A stretch of 64,000 bases of DNA from GCA-002727735 sp038134525 (GCA_038134525.1 JAYPVI010000010.1:1-64000), one strand, 5' to 3'; counted from the first letter of the stretch, positions 26,266 to 35,581 are shown. Notes: generated by a model from the sequence alone, not told the origin. Program-made: numbers and translations.

Positions 26266-27419
26266 TTCTTTTTCATTTGAATTAACAACCATGGCGCTTC
26301 ATACCTGTGTGAGGCTATGGAAAGGAAATGAGCAAATTTAGGTAAGAAGTAATTTCTTCGCTTGTTGTTTAGATTTATAATTAATTCATCACCAAACTTG
26401 TCAATTTTCAGCATTGTAGAGCTAAGGTGAGGAATTTTTATCTTGACTAGGTACCCTTCTTCAGTTGCGTTAATTTGAAAAAGATCCTCATTAAATAAGA
26501 CATTTTCTGGATTATCTTTTTTATAAAAACTTTCTGCTATTTTTTCTAATTTTTCTACACCAAACACCTCTTCACCTTGATGGTTTACTTTATAAATTGG
26601 TAAAGGATTAAAATCTAGATCAATCTCATTTAAATACTCCTCTTGTTTTTGCTCGTACTTTTTGAAAAATCCACCTTCACTTATTGGTATAATTCTATTT
26701 ACAATTAATGCATCCACATTATATCCATATAACTGTAGATAAGAAATGGCTCTTTTAGATTCTTGGATAACCATTTTCTCAGGATTACAAACTATACGCA
26801 TACTAGTCTTTGAGTGATCTAAAAATAATTTCTGAACTTTTGAAAGTTTGGAGAAAATAAGTTGTAATTCCTGGTACCCTTTATCCAATGGTATACCTGT
26901 AGTTTTCCTAACTACTTTTCCAAGGGTATTTAATGCTATTTTTTGACCTGGGAATGCCTTAATTAGCCAAGAGTTAATAGCTTGTGGTAAACTTAGCAAA
27001 GTGAGTGTTTCTCCTGTAGGTGCACTATCAATAATTACTACATCATAAAATTTTTCACTGTGAAACTTTTCTAACCACAAAAAAGCTGCTCCCTCCTCCA
27101 TGCCGGGAAGAACAGATAATTCATCAGCAACTACATTTTTAACTCCTTGGAATTTAAACACACTATACATCAATTCTCTCATGTTAGACCAATACTTTTT
27201 CATGGAGTAATACACATCAAATTCCATGCACCATAGATTATCCTTTATTTTCTGGGGTTCTGGATTTAATTTAATAGATAGAGCGTCAGATAAACTGTGT
27301 GCAGGATCAGTTGAAATCAAAAGGGTTTTTAAACCTCTTTTTGCGATATTCAGAGCAGTTGCTGCTGCAATGGTTGTTTTTCCAACCCCACCTTTCCCAG
27401 TAAAAAGGATAAACCTCAT
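26262..27419 (-). CDS. ArsA/GET3-type ATPase
   Basis: A 385-residue ATPase of the ArsA/TRC40 group. It has the deviant P-loop GKGGVGKT at residues 8-15, STDPAHSLSDAL just after, IDSAPTGETL as switch region, and IVCNPEKM. The C-terminal 75 residues (KIKIPHLSSTMLKIDKFGDELIINL) resemble the HSP20-like domain found in some ArsA proteins. The CxxC zinc site of eukaryotic GET3 is absent. No arsenite genes are nearby, so a role in membrane-protein or stress handling is more likely than arsenic resistance. pheS precedes it by 3 bp on the same strand. Confidence 0.87.
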   Translation of the reverse strand: MRFILFTGKGGVGKTTIAAATALNIAKRGLKTLLISTDPAHSLSDALSIKLNPEPQKIKDNLWCMEFDVYYSMKKYWSNMRELMYSVFKFQGVKNVVADELSVLPGMEEGAAFLWLEKFHSEKFYDVVIIDSAPTGETLTLLSLPQAINSWLIKAFPGQKIALNTLGKVVRKTTGIPLDKGYQELQLIFSKLSKVQKLFLDHSKTSMRIVCNPEKMVIQESKRAISYLQLYGYNVDALIVNRIIPISEGGFFKKYEQKQEEYLNEIDLDFNPLPIYKVNHQGEEVFGVEKLEKIAESFYKKDNPENVLFNEDLFQINATEEGYLVKIKIPHLSSTMLKIDKFGDELIINLNNKRRNYFLPKFAHFLSIASHRYEAPWLLIQMKKN

Positions 27420-27422
27420 CGA

Positions 27423-28436
27423 TTAATGAGCCGATTTAAACTGCCTTAAAAACCTCAAGTCATTTTCAGAATATAGCCTCAAATCATTTACTTCATATAT
27501 GAGCTGAGCAATACGTTCAATTCCCATTCCAAACGCAAAACCAGAGTATTTTTTGGGATCAATATTACAATTTTCTAAAACATTAGGATCTACCATGCCA
27601 CATCCCATAATTTCAAGCCAGCCTGAATATTTACATATATTACATCCTTTACCTTTACAAATAGTACATGATACATCTAATTCTGCAGAAGGTTCAGTAA
27701 ATGGGAAATAAGAAGGTCTAAGTCTAATTTTAGTGTTTTCTCCAAACATGGCTTTAGTAAAAAACATTAAAGTTTGTTTCATATCAGCAAATGAAACATC
27801 TTCATCAATGTAAAGCCCTTCAACCTGATGAAAAAAGCAATGTGCTCTAGCTGAAATGGCTTCATTTCTATAAACTCTTCCTGGTGAAATAGTACGGATA
27901 GGAGGTTTTTGACTTTCCATCACTCTTACTTGAACAGATGATGTATGTGTTCTTAATGCCATCTCTTCACTAATGAAAAATGTATCTTGCATATCTCTTG
28001 CAGGATGTTCTTCAGGGAAATTAAGTGCCGTAAAGTTATGCCAATCATCTTCAATCTCTGGTCCTTCAGAAACAGAAAATCCTATTTGAGAAAAAATACT
28101 AATAATCTGTTCACGAATAATTGAAATAGGGTGTCTTGATCCTAGTTCTGTAGGCTGAGAAGTTAATGAGTAATCAATATTTGTCTTTAATTTCTCACTT
28201 TTTTTAGAAATTTGTTTTAAAGCATTTACTTTTTCTGTTGCTGTATTTTTTAACACATTTAGCTTTTGACCAAATTCTTTCTTATGTTCTACAGGCACTT
28301 CTCTAAATGACTGAAATAAACTCGTTATCTTTCCTTTTTTACCCAAGTAAGAAATACGAAATGCTTCAATTTCTCTTTCATCTGAAGATGAAAATTGATT
28401 TATCTCATTTAAAATGGTATTTATTTGATCAAACAT
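27423..28436 (-). CDS. pheS: phenylalanyl-tRNA synthetase alpha subunit
   Basis: The catalytic subunit of PheRS. The start ATG 28436 gives MFDQINTILNEI and 337 residues, the normal family N-terminus and length; a longer frame reaching 28529 would run into the cyclophilin gene and is not used. It has an N-terminal coiled coil (residues 1 to about 85), then class II motifs including GSRHPI, FRNE-type VYRNEAISARAHCFFHQ, CTICKGKGCNICKYSGWLE and GFAFGMGIERIA. It is 1 bp downstream of the cyclophilin stop. pheT is 18 kb away on the other strand. Confidence 0.96.
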   Translation of the reverse strand: MFDQINTILNEINQFSSSDEREIEAFRISYLGKKGKITSLFQSFREVPVEHKKEFGQKLNVLKNTATEKVNALKQISKKSEKLKTNIDYSLTSQPTELGSRHPISIIREQIISIFSQIGFSVSEGPEIEDDWHNFTALNFPEEHPARDMQDTFFISEEMALRTHTSSVQVRVMESQKPPIRTISPGRVYRNEAISARAHCFFHQVEGLYIDEDVSFADMKQTLMFFTKAMFGENTKIRLRPSYFPFTEPSAELDVSCTICKGKGCNICKYSGWLEIMGCGMVDPNVLENCNIDPKKYSGFAFGMGIERIAQLIYEVNDLRLYSENDLRFLRQFKSAH

Positions 28437-28437
28437 A

Positions 28438-29280
28438 TTAAGACTTGATTTTAACCGATAAAATAATAATGGGATCAATAGGCTTATCTCCTTGCTGTGT
28501 TGGAGAAGAACAAATTGAATCAATAACATTTATTCCACTTATAACTTCGCCAAAAACAGTGTATCCATTATCCAAAAAAGGAGTACCGCCAATAGATTCA
28601 TATGCTTGATACTGAGCTTCTGAAAATGTAAATTTATTCTCCTCTTTCAGTACTATGTTTTTAATTTCTCCTATTACTATATTTAAACTATCCATCCATC
28701 CGTTTTGTTGACATAATTTAACCCTATTCATGTATTCGATATGGGAGGGGTCTTTTAAAAAAGCTCCCACTAGATTTCCTTCCTGCTGCTGATTTATTCT
28801 AGCTTCCATCTGTATCAACTGATTTCTATTATATTTTTTTCCCTGAACTAAATAAAATTGACTACCGCTAGATCTTTTTTCGGGATTAACTTGATCTCCC
28901 ATTCTTGCGGCTGCTAAAGCTCCTTTTTTATGAAATAATGTAGAATGAATCTCTGCAGGAAGTGTCTCTCCTTCACTATTATTACCAAGTGTTCCACTAA
29001 AATCTGTGTCTCTAGAGTTAGGATCTCCAGCTTGCGCCATAAAGCTCTTAATTACTCGGTGAAAAGTGATCCCATTGTAAAACTGATTATTAACTAGCTT
29101 AATAAAATTATCTCTATGAGTAGGGGTTTGATTATATAATTTTATTATAATTTCACCTTTGGAAGTTGTCATGATAACTTCTACTTCTTTCCCATCAATA
29201 AAGGAAGATCCTAAAACAAGGACAAATAATAATGAGGTGGATAAAAAAACGAGAAATTTATTTTTTAAAACGTACTTCAT
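28438..29280 (-). CDS. cyclophilin-type peptidyl-prolyl cis-trans isomerase, exported
   Basis: A 280-residue periplasmic prolyl isomerase. It has a signal peptide or membrane anchor (residues about 8-28) and the cyclophilin core: GITFHRVIKSFMAQAGDP with the catalytic Arg, then GSQFYLVQ. A helical insert of about 75 residues (about 150-225, KKYNRNQLIQ to FTFSEAQYQAYE) splits the core before GTPFLDNGYTVFGEV; such inserts are common in Bacteroidota cyclophilins. It starts the minus-strand run cyclophilin, pheS, ArsA with 1-bp and 3-bp spacers, so the three are likely cotranscribed. Confidence 0.92.
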   Translation of the reverse strand: MKYVLKNKFLVFLSTSLLFVLVLGSSFIDGKEVEVIMTTSKGEIIIKLYNQTPTHRDNFIKLVNNQFYNGITFHRVIKSFMAQAGDPNSRDTDFSGTLGNNSEGETLPAEIHSTLFHKKGALAAARMGDQVNPEKRSSGSQFYLVQGKKYNRNQLIQMEARINQQQEGNLVGAFLKDPSHIEYMNRVKLCQQNGWMDSLNIVIGEIKNIVLKEENKFTFSEAQYQAYESIGGTPFLDNGYTVFGEVISGINVIDSICSSPTQQGDKPIDPIIILSVKIKS

Positions 29281-29327
29281 TAATTTCAGTATTAAATTAT
29301 TTATCTTGCAAATTAAATAAATCCTCT

Positions 29328-29708
29328 ATGATTAGAGAAAATAATTTATATAATAGCATAAATTGGGCTAAGTTTATTGTAGTATTAGTGGTGCTTTCCT
29401 TTTCACAGTCGTGCTACAAAACAAAAAGTACTATTGCTACCATCACTGTGCTAAATAACTCCAATAACTCACCTGTCAGTGGAGCAACTGTTCGATTATT
29501 TTATGAAGATCCAACAGGTGTGAACACTTCTATTATTGATGAGCAAAACACCACTTCTGATATAGGTGTAGTCCATTTTGATTTTTCAGAATATTATAAA
29601 GATGGTCAGGCTGGATTTGCCGTACTAGATATAGAAGTAAACAATGCTTTTGTTGGGGTTATACAAATTGAAGAGAGAGCAACTACAGAGAAAACGATTT
29701 ATTTATAG
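29328..29708 (+). CDS. small lipoprotein with Ig-like/carboxypeptidase-regulatory-like fold
   Basis: A 126-residue protein of unknown function. ATG 29328 is chosen over an upstream in-frame ATG at 29232 because it avoids overlap with the divergent cyclophilin gene and puts the signal sequence at the N-terminus. Lipobox SQSC (Cys29) follows a hydrophobic helix. The mature part, ATITVLNNSNNSPVSGATVRL, has the look of a regulatory-type beta-sandwich that decorates surface proteins. It overlaps the next, convergent gene by 10 bp at the 3' ends. Confidence 0.7.
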   Translation: MIRENNLYNSINWAKFIVVLVVLSFSQSCYKTKSTIATITVLNNSNNSPVSGATVRLFYEDPTGVNTSIIDEQNTTSDIGVVHFDFSEYYKDGQAGFAVLDIEVNNAFVGVIQIEERATTEKTIYL

Positions 29709-30025
29709 TAGTCTAGAATAGCCTCTTTTATCATAAATTCCTGCTCTTTAGGATCTAAATTGGGGAATTTTTTTTTTGATATAAAATGCACCCATCCTTC
29801 ATTATCTCTACCAATAGGTTCATAATACCCATAAGGTGTAAAGATTGCACATAGCCCGATGTGTATAACATCAAGCTTTTGATCTTTAGTTAATTTTCCT
29901 AATTTAAAATTGAGCTCTTGTAATCCAATAACAAAAAGAATAGCATCAATGTCAGGATATTCTAAATTATCTAAATGAAATGAATCTAATAAATCTTTCC
30001 ATGCTCTTTCTAATTCAAAATTCAT
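29699..30025 (-). CDS. conserved hypothetical protein, 108 aa
   Basis: A cytoplasmic 108-residue protein. It is largely helical, with YPDIDAILFVIGLQELN near residue 25, a central DVIHIGLCAIFTPYGYYEPIG, and an acidic helical end (KEQEFMIKEAILDYYK). The density of aromatic and conserved-looking residues suggests a folded domain, but I do not recognise a named function. It is convergent with the small lipoprotein gene and divergent, by 33 bp, from the 69-residue membrane protein. Confidence 0.7.
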   Translation of the reverse strand: MNFELERAWKDLLDSFHLDNLEYPDIDAILFVIGLQELNFKLGKLTKDQKLDVIHIGLCAIFTPYGYYEPIGRDNEGWVHFISKKKFPNLDPKEQEFMIKEAILDYYK

Positions 30026-30058
30026 ACATTTAAATGTATAATAATTGTCATAAAAAAA

Positions 30059-30268
30059 ATGAGGCTACTAACAAAAAAACAAATTCTTTTCCACACTGTG
30101 TTTTCTGTAATTATATCTGGGTTAAAAATCTACCAAATAATATTTGTAGAAGGTTTTTTTGGAAACATTTTTGTAACGATTTTTAAGAAAGTTGGTCTAC
30201 TTTTAGTTGTGTATTGGGCTGGAATTATATTCCTTTCTCTCATTAAAAAAAAGATGGTAAAAAGATAA
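30059..30268 (+). CDS. small hypothetical membrane protein, 69 aa
   Basis: Two hydrophobic stretches (about residues 8-28 and 36-60) separated by a short turn, with a lysine-rich C-terminus (KKKMVKR), which predicts a small two-helix inner-membrane protein with its tail in the cytoplasm. No family recognised. It has no convincing promoter of its own in the 33-bp divergent gap. Confidence 0.55.
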   Translation: MRLLTKKQILFHTVFSVIISGLKIYQIIFVEGFFGNIFVTIFKKVGLLLVVYWAGIIFLSLIKKKMVKR

Positions 30269-30291
30269 GAATAAAGCCCGCTTATTTTACT

Positions 30292-30299
30292 TAATTTTG
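30292..30299 (+). promoter_or_regulatory. -7 promoter box for the enoyl-CoA hydratase operon
   Basis: TAATTTTG, a perfect TAnnTTTG match, 20 bp upstream of the ATG at 30320. No TTTG is visible at -33. It would drive the six-gene run ending at 36773. Confidence 0.4.
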
Positions 30300-30319
30300 A
30301 CATTATCAAATCAGGAAAA

Positions 30320-31087
30320 ATGGAAAATATTATTGTAGAAATACAGGGAAATGCAGCCATTATTACTATTAATAGACCCAAACAACTTAACGCGTTAAAT
30401 AAACTTACCATTGAAGAGATTCATAATGCACTTTCTGGGCTTATTGAAAAGGAAAACATTAGAGGAGTAGTTGTTACAGGTGCTGGTGAAAAAGCATTTG
30501 TAGCAGGTGCAGATATAAAAGAATTCGCCCATTTTAACAACGAGGAAGGGAAAGAATTAGCCCGTTCAGGACAAGAGAAATTATTTGATTTTATTGAGAA
30601 ATTCCCAAAGCCTGTAATAGCTGCAGTTAACGGCTTTGCTCTTGGTGGTGGGTTAGAATTAGCTATGGCCTGTCATATTAGAATTGCATCTGAAAATGCT
30701 CGTATGGGATTACCTGAAGTTAGTCTTGGGGTTATCCCTGGCTATGGAGGAACACAACGTTTACCTCAATTAGTGGGTAGAGGAAAAGCAATAGAGCTGA
30801 TAACTACTGCCAAGATGATTGATGCCAAAGAAGCATGGCAATATAGATTAGTAAATTACGTTGTTACGATGAATGAACTACTACCAAAAGCAACTGATTT
30901 AATTAATTCCATTTCAAAGAACTCTCCAAGTGCAATTACAGCTGCAATCAATTCGGTCAATGCCGGTTTTGAAACTGGAATTAATGGTTTTGAAAAAGAA
31001 ATAATGGAGTTTGGGAATTGTTTTGGAAGTGATGAGTTTATAGAGGGCACAAATGCCTTTATGGAGAAAAGAAAACCAAATTTTTGA
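30320..31087 (+). CDS. enoyl-CoA hydratase/isomerase family protein
   Basis: A 255-residue crotonase-fold enzyme that hydrates 2,3-enoyl-CoA. The oxyanion-hole region GEKAFVAGADIKEFA and FALGGGLELAMA are present. Both catalytic glutamates are present, Glu113 and Glu133, spaced 20 apart as in characterised hydratases (MGLPEVSLGVIPGYGGTQRL). A hydratase rather than an isomerase is therefore likely; the chain-length preference (short-chain, crotonyl-CoA type) is inferred. The stop overlaps the TTG start of the flippase gene. Confidence 0.92.
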   Translation: MENIIVEIQGNAAIITINRPKQLNALNKLTIEEIHNALSGLIEKENIRGVVVTGAGEKAFVAGADIKEFAHFNNEEGKELARSGQEKLFDFIEKFPKPVIAAVNGFALGGGLELAMACHIRIASENARMGLPEVSLGVIPGYGGTQRLPQLVGRGKAIELITTAKMIDAKEAWQYRLVNYVVTMNELLPKATDLINSISKNSPSAITAAINSVNAGFETGINGFEKEIMEFGNCFGSDEFIEGTNAFMEKRKPNF

Positions 31088-32616
31088 ATGCTCTCAAAAA
31101 ATTAATCGGTCAAACAGCCATCTATGGTTCAAGTAGTATAATCGGAAGATTTTTAAACTACTTGCTTACCCCATTTTATGTTCATATTTATTCCAATGAA
31201 CAATATGGAATTATTACAGAAATGTATGCTTATGTAGCATTTTTAGTGGTGTTCTTGACTTATGGAATGGAAACTGCCTTGTTTCGATTTTCAACTAATA
31301 GACCACAACAAAAGAAATCAATTTACAGTAATACCCTTTTTTCAATTACCACTACATCTTCCGTTTTTATTTTAATAGCAAGTTTATTTTCAAATGATAT
31401 AGCAATTTTACTTAAATACCCTGACCACTCCGAATACATTATTTGGTTCAGTCTTATTGTTGGAATTGATGCTATTTCAGCCATACCATTGGCAAATTTA
31501 AGATTGAAGGAAAAAGCTAAAAAATTTGCAATCGTTAACTTTTTGAATGTTGGGATTAACATTAGTTTAAATTTATTTTTTCTTGTCTACTGTAAACAAA
31601 TTGTTGATAGTGGAAACACTAATTGGATTGTTAACCATTTTTATGAACCTGAAGTTGGTGTAGGCTATGTTTTTATTTCTAACCTGATAGCCAGTCTAGT
31701 GAAATTTTTAATCCTTTTGCCTGAAATGAACTTCAGAGGTAAATTTGATTTTATCATTATTAAAGATATGCTAAAATACGCATATCCCATGCTTTTGGTA
31801 GGATTGGCCTATGTGGTAAATGAAACACTCGACAGGGCAATGCTTAAAGAAATTCTTTATCGTCAGTACTTAAATGAAGTTCCAGAAATCGGCTCAAGTC
31901 AAGCCTTAATTAATGCGCAATCTGCTAATGGTATTTATGGAGCTAATTACAAAATAACTATGATAATAAGTATGTTTATTCAGGCATTTCGTTATGCATC
32001 TGAACCGTTTTTCTTTAAAGATCAATCAAATGATAAGTCTAAGGAGACCTTAGCTAAGGTCATGAACTATTTCGTCATAACTCTTGTTTTTATATTCTTG
32101 ATTATCACGCTGTATTTACATCTTTTTAAATATTTCATACCAAATGAATCTTATTGGGTAGGTCTTAAAGTAGTCCCCATATTGCTTGCTGCAAATATTT
32201 GTTTAGGGCTATACACCAATATATCTATGTGGTATAAATTGGCTGGGAAAACCATCTATGGTGCCATTATCTCTTTTATTGGAGTTGCTATCACATTAAC
32301 CATCAATTTTTTATTTATACCAAAATTCGGATATGTAGCTTCAGCTTATGCTACCTTGTTTTGTTACGGAACTATGATGGTATTGGGCTATATTTTAGGT
32401 CAAGTTCATTATCCAATACCTTATGATTTAAAGAAGATATTTATATATCTTTTCTGCGGTTTTACCCTATACTTTGTAAGCGAGGAATTTAATCCAACTA
32501 TTCGATATGGTATTTCAACCTACCTCTTCCACAGTTTTTTAATGATTACCTACATATTAGTGGTATTAATTATTGAAAAACCTAAAATTAAATTTAAATC
32601 TGTATACCATGATTGA
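31084..32616 (+). CDS. polysaccharide flippase, MOP (Wzx/MurJ-like) superfamily
   Basis: A 510-residue membrane protein with about 12-14 helices. The N-terminus, LIGQTAIYGSSSIIGRFLNYLLTPFYVHIYS, is the classical start of oligosaccharide/polysaccharide flippases. It moves lipid-linked glycans across the inner membrane; the substrate is unknown and no glycosyltransferases are nearby. TTG 31084 is the start, overlapping the hydratase stop by 4 bp, and it gives the expected family N-terminus. The 3' end overlaps dut by 8 bp. Confidence 0.9.
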   Translation: MNALKKLIGQTAIYGSSSIIGRFLNYLLTPFYVHIYSNEQYGIITEMYAYVAFLVVFLTYGMETALFRFSTNRPQQKKSIYSNTLFSITTTSSVFILIASLFSNDIAILLKYPDHSEYIIWFSLIVGIDAISAIPLANLRLKEKAKKFAIVNFLNVGINISLNLFFLVYCKQIVDSGNTNWIVNHFYEPEVGVGYVFISNLIASLVKFLILLPEMNFRGKFDFIIIKDMLKYAYPMLLVGLAYVVNETLDRAMLKEILYRQYLNEVPEIGSSQALINAQSANGIYGANYKITMIISMFIQAFRYASEPFFFKDQSNDKSKETLAKVMNYFVITLVFIFLIITLYLHLFKYFIPNESYWVGLKVVPILLAANICLGLYTNISMWYKLAGKTIYGAIISFIGVAITLTINFLFIPKFGYVASAYATLFCYGTMMVLGYILGQVHYPIPYDLKKIFIYLFCGFTLYFVSEEFNPTIRYGISTYLFHSFLMITYILVVLIIEKPKIKFKSVYHD

Positions 32617-33046
32617 AGTAAAAATAATTAACGAATCAGATAACGACACCCCATCTTTAGCGACTAAGGGTTCAGCTGGAGTAGATATTAGGGCCTTCTT
32701 ATCTAACCCCTTAACCTTGGCGCCAATGGAAAGAAAATTGATACCTACGGGATTGAGAGTAGAGATTCCATTAGGATATGAAATACAGATAAGACCAAGA
32801 AGTGGATTAGCCTTCAAAAATGGAATAACTGTATTAAATAGCCCAGGCACTATAGACTCTGACTATAGAGGAGAAATCGGAGTTTTATTAATTAATTTAT
32901 CAAAAGAACCATTTGAAATTTCATCAGGAGAACGTATTGCTCAAATGATTCTAGCTAAACATGAAATGCCTAGTTTTATTGAACAGAATACGCTAACTCA
33001 AAGTGAACGAGGTGAAGGTGGCTTTGGGAGTACAGGAAAAAAATGA
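32609..33046 (+). CDS. dut: dUTP diphosphatase (deoxyuridine triphosphatase)
   Basis: Hydrolyses dUTP to dUMP and keeps uracil out of DNA. ATG 32609 gives 145 residues, the normal length; an earlier in-frame ATG (32573) would extend into the flippase gene without adding conserved sequence. Motifs of the trimeric family are all there: KGSAGVDIRA, RPRSGLAFKNG, SPGTIDSDYRGEI, GERIAQMI and the C-terminal GEGGFGSTGK arm that closes over the active site. It overlaps the gene on each side (8 and 4 bp). Confidence 0.97.
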   Translation: MIEVKIINESDNDTPSLATKGSAGVDIRAFLSNPLTLAPMERKLIPTGLRVEIPLGYEIQIRPRSGLAFKNGITVLNSPGTIDSDYRGEIGVLLINLSKEPFEISSGERIAQMILAKHEMPSFIEQNTLTQSERGEGGFGSTGKK

Positions 33047-34764
33047 GAAGAAAGAATTTAAAATATCTCATGATTAACGTCCTTTTATTGTCATTTGGAT
33101 TATCGTTAAATCAACCCGTTTTATCCCAAAAAGATGGAATAAAATTTAATGAAATGCATTACACCAACGTTTTGATAAAAGCTATTGGCGCTAAAATTGG
33201 TAATGAACTTTATGAGGCTGATTCTCTATTTAAAGAGTGTATTAAGTTAAATTCCAGTAGTGCTGTTGCTTATTTTGAACTTTCGGGAATAAGCAAGAAC
33301 AATGGGGATTTAAATCAAGCAGTTGCATATGCAGAAAAAGCCGTTAATCTTTCTGCAGAAAATGAATGGTATTTGGCCAATTTAGCAATTCTATATCAAG
33401 AACAAGAAGAACACAAAAAAAGTGCTCTAATTTTTGAAAAACTCTCTCGAAAAAAACCTGGAAAAATCGATTATTTATTTGCTCTAACAGAAGCTTATTT
33501 AGAAGGGAATAAATACAAAAAGTCTTTAATAATTTTAAATAAAATAGAGAAAGAAATAGGAGTTAGTGAAGACCTTTCACTACAGAAACATCAAATTTAT
33601 GCTTTCCTGAAAAAGAAAAAGAAAGCGATTAAAGAACTTGAAAAGTTTATATATAATAATCCTACTAACTTAAGGACAATTGGGATTTTATCTGAATATT
33701 ATGAAAGTTGTAATATGTCAAAAAAAAGTGAAGCTTTACTTAATCGAATGATGTCAATTGATTCTACTAACGGGCTAGTGCAACTATCCATGTTTCAATT
33801 CTACATGAAAAAAGGAGCATACCTGAATAGTTTTCATTCTTTAAGAAAAGTAATAACTTCTGTAGAAGTTGATCAAAGTTTGAAAAGAGAAATTTTATTT
33901 CAAATTACTTATGATAAGTCTATTCCATATTCGGTTAATCAAGTTGAAAACTTATTCGACAGCTATTTAAAAGTATATCCCAAAGATCATGAAATTTTAG
34001 TATTACTAAGTGAAATTAAATTTATTCAGCTAAAAGAAGATGTTGCTTGTGAATTACTAAGTAAAGCACTTGAAATTAATCCCATTCCATATAACCTTTG
34101 GACACAACTCATTACCACACACCTTTCAAGAGGGCATTTTGAAGATGCATTAATAAATGCTGAAAAAGCTCTTCTCATACACCCTAATCAACCATTTTCA
34201 TATTTAGCAAAAGGGATTGTGCTAAATAGAAATAAAAATTGGGAAGAAGCCATAGATATATTAAATAGAGGGAAACTTTTGGTGTTTGATAATGAAATTT
34301 TAGAAAGTGAATTTTACCAACAAATTGGTGATGCTCAATATGGTCAAAAAAAATTCGATAAGGCATTCAATAGTTTCGATAAATCTTTAGAAATAAATGG
34401 AAACAATCCAATTCTACTAAACAATTTCAGCTACTACCTTGCCCTTCAAAATGTAGATCTTGAAAAAGCGGAAAAACTAATTTTAAAAGCACTTCAAATT
34501 TTACCTGATTCGTATACTTTTATAGATACGCATGGCTGGGTACTTTTTAAAATGAAAAAATATGATCAAGCAGAACAGCTTTTGTTTAAGGCACTAATGA
34601 AAAGTGAAGAGAAAGATGCAGATATTCTTGAGCATTATGGAGATGTTTTGTATCAAATTGGAAAAAATAAAGAAGCAATGGTATTTTGGGAAAAAGCTAT
34701 AGATGCAGGTAGCACATCTACACTTATTAAAGAAAAAATCAGTGAAAAAAAATATGTGGAATAA
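33043..34764 (+). CDS. tetratricopeptide repeat protein, exported
   Basis: A 573-residue protein with a signal peptide (about residues 1-29, ending SQK) and TPR-type helical pairs through almost its full length (about ten, e.g. AVAYAEKAVNLSAENEWYLANLAILY and AFNSFDKSLEINGNNPILLNNFSYYLA). It likely acts as a periplasmic protein-binding scaffold. It starts within the dut stop (ATGA) and its end overlaps the DUF4292 lipoprotein by 11 bp, so the three are translationally linked. The same neighbours recur in Bacteroidota, which suggests a joint envelope role. Confidence 0.85.
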   Translation: MRRKNLKYLMINVLLLSFGLSLNQPVLSQKDGIKFNEMHYTNVLIKAIGAKIGNELYEADSLFKECIKLNSSSAVAYFELSGISKNNGDLNQAVAYAEKAVNLSAENEWYLANLAILYQEQEEHKKSALIFEKLSRKKPGKIDYLFALTEAYLEGNKYKKSLIILNKIEKEIGVSEDLSLQKHQIYAFLKKKKKAIKELEKFIYNNPTNLRTIGILSEYYESCNMSKKSEALLNRMMSIDSTNGLVQLSMFQFYMKKGAYLNSFHSLRKVITSVEVDQSLKREILFQITYDKSIPYSVNQVENLFDSYLKVYPKDHEILVLLSEIKFIQLKEDVACELLSKALEINPIPYNLWTQLITTHLSRGHFEDALINAEKALLIHPNQPFSYLAKGIVLNRNKNWEEAIDILNRGKLLVFDNEILESEFYQQIGDAQYGQKKFDKAFNSFDKSLEINGNNPILLNNFSYYLALQNVDLEKAEKLILKALQILPDSYTFIDTHGWVLFKMKKYDQAEQLLFKALMKSEEKDADILEHYGDVLYQIGKNKEAMVFWEKAIDAGSTSTLIKEKISEKKYVE

Positions 34765-35581
34765 ATATCCTCTTTCATTAGTCTTATTTGTGAGTTTATT
34801 GATTTTATCTTGCACATCATTAAAATCAGTACCAAATGAAAAAGAAATAAAAATACTTAGTACTAAAAAGCTAGTTGATTCTATAAAGCATTATGAATGT
34901 GATGTAGAGTGGGCGAAACTTAAAAGTGAAACCAATATCAAATTTGAAGATGAAAAATTGGAACTCACGTTGAATTTTAGAATTAAAAGGGACAGTGTAA
35001 TTTGGATTAATGCATCAAGCTTTGGAGTGAAAATTGCAAGAGCATTTATTGAAAAAGACAGTATTAAAGTTCAATCTGAATACCCATCAAAATCTTTATT
35101 TCTAGGAACATTTAACGATTTTGAAAAACAATATAACTTATCCATTTCATATTCTTTAATTGAAGATTTTTTATTGGGGAATGCCTATATTAATCAGTTA
35201 ACTGAAAAAAATATTTCTAATTACAAAAAAGGACAATACCACCTTTTTTCTCATAGAAAACGTAAAGCAAATAGAGTTATAACTCAAAAAACTAAAAAAA
35301 ATCCTGAGTACATATATCAATCTTGGCTTGATCATGAGCATTATAAATGTGATTCTTTATCCATTTTTTTTCCTGAGACAAACAATGAGATTAAGATTTT
35401 CTACAATGACAGAAATTACGAAGAATCTGAATATTTCCCATCCAAATTAAAAATAGAATTCCTACCAAATAATTACATATTAGAACTCGATTATAAAACC
35501 ATAAAATTTAATAACCAGTTGAAATTTCCCAGCCTAAAAATCACAAACGAATACGAAAGAATAAAGCTTAATGAAAATTAA
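34754..35581 (+). CDS. DUF4292 domain lipoprotein
   Basis: A 275-residue lipoprotein with lipobox ILSC (Cys20). ATG 34754 is used since an upstream in-frame ATG (34703) would only add non-conserved residues before the signal sequence. The mature domain, with IKFEDEKLELTLNFRIKRDSVIWINASSFGVKIAR, fits DUF4292, a family thought to share the half-barrel fold of LolA/LolB. A lipid- or lipoprotein-carrying role at the outer membrane is therefore an attractive inference, not a demonstration. It overlaps the TPR gene (11 bp) and the EnvC-like gene (11 bp). Confidence 0.82.
   Translation: MWNKYPLSLVLFVSLLILSCTSLKSVPNEKEIKILSTKKLVDSIKHYECDVEWAKLKSETNIKFEDEKLELTLNFRIKRDSVIWINASSFGVKIARAFIEKDSIKVQSEYPSKSLFLGTFNDFEKQYNLSISYSLIEDFLLGNAYINQLTEKNISNYKKGQYHLFSHRKRKANRVITQKTKKNPEYIYQSWLDHEHYKCDSLSIFFPETNNEIKIFYNDRNYEESEYFPSKLKIEFLPNNYILELDYKTIKFNNQLKFPSLKITNEYERIKLNEN

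Noticed and set aside
26262..27419. Arsenic resistance role for the ArsA-type ATPase
   Set aside because: No arsR, arsB or arsC nearby; it is linked to pheS and a cyclophilin instead.
28437..28529. Longer version of pheS starting at 28529
   Set aside because: The extra residues lie in the cyclophilin coding end and do not match PheS; ATG 28436 gives the normal N-terminus.
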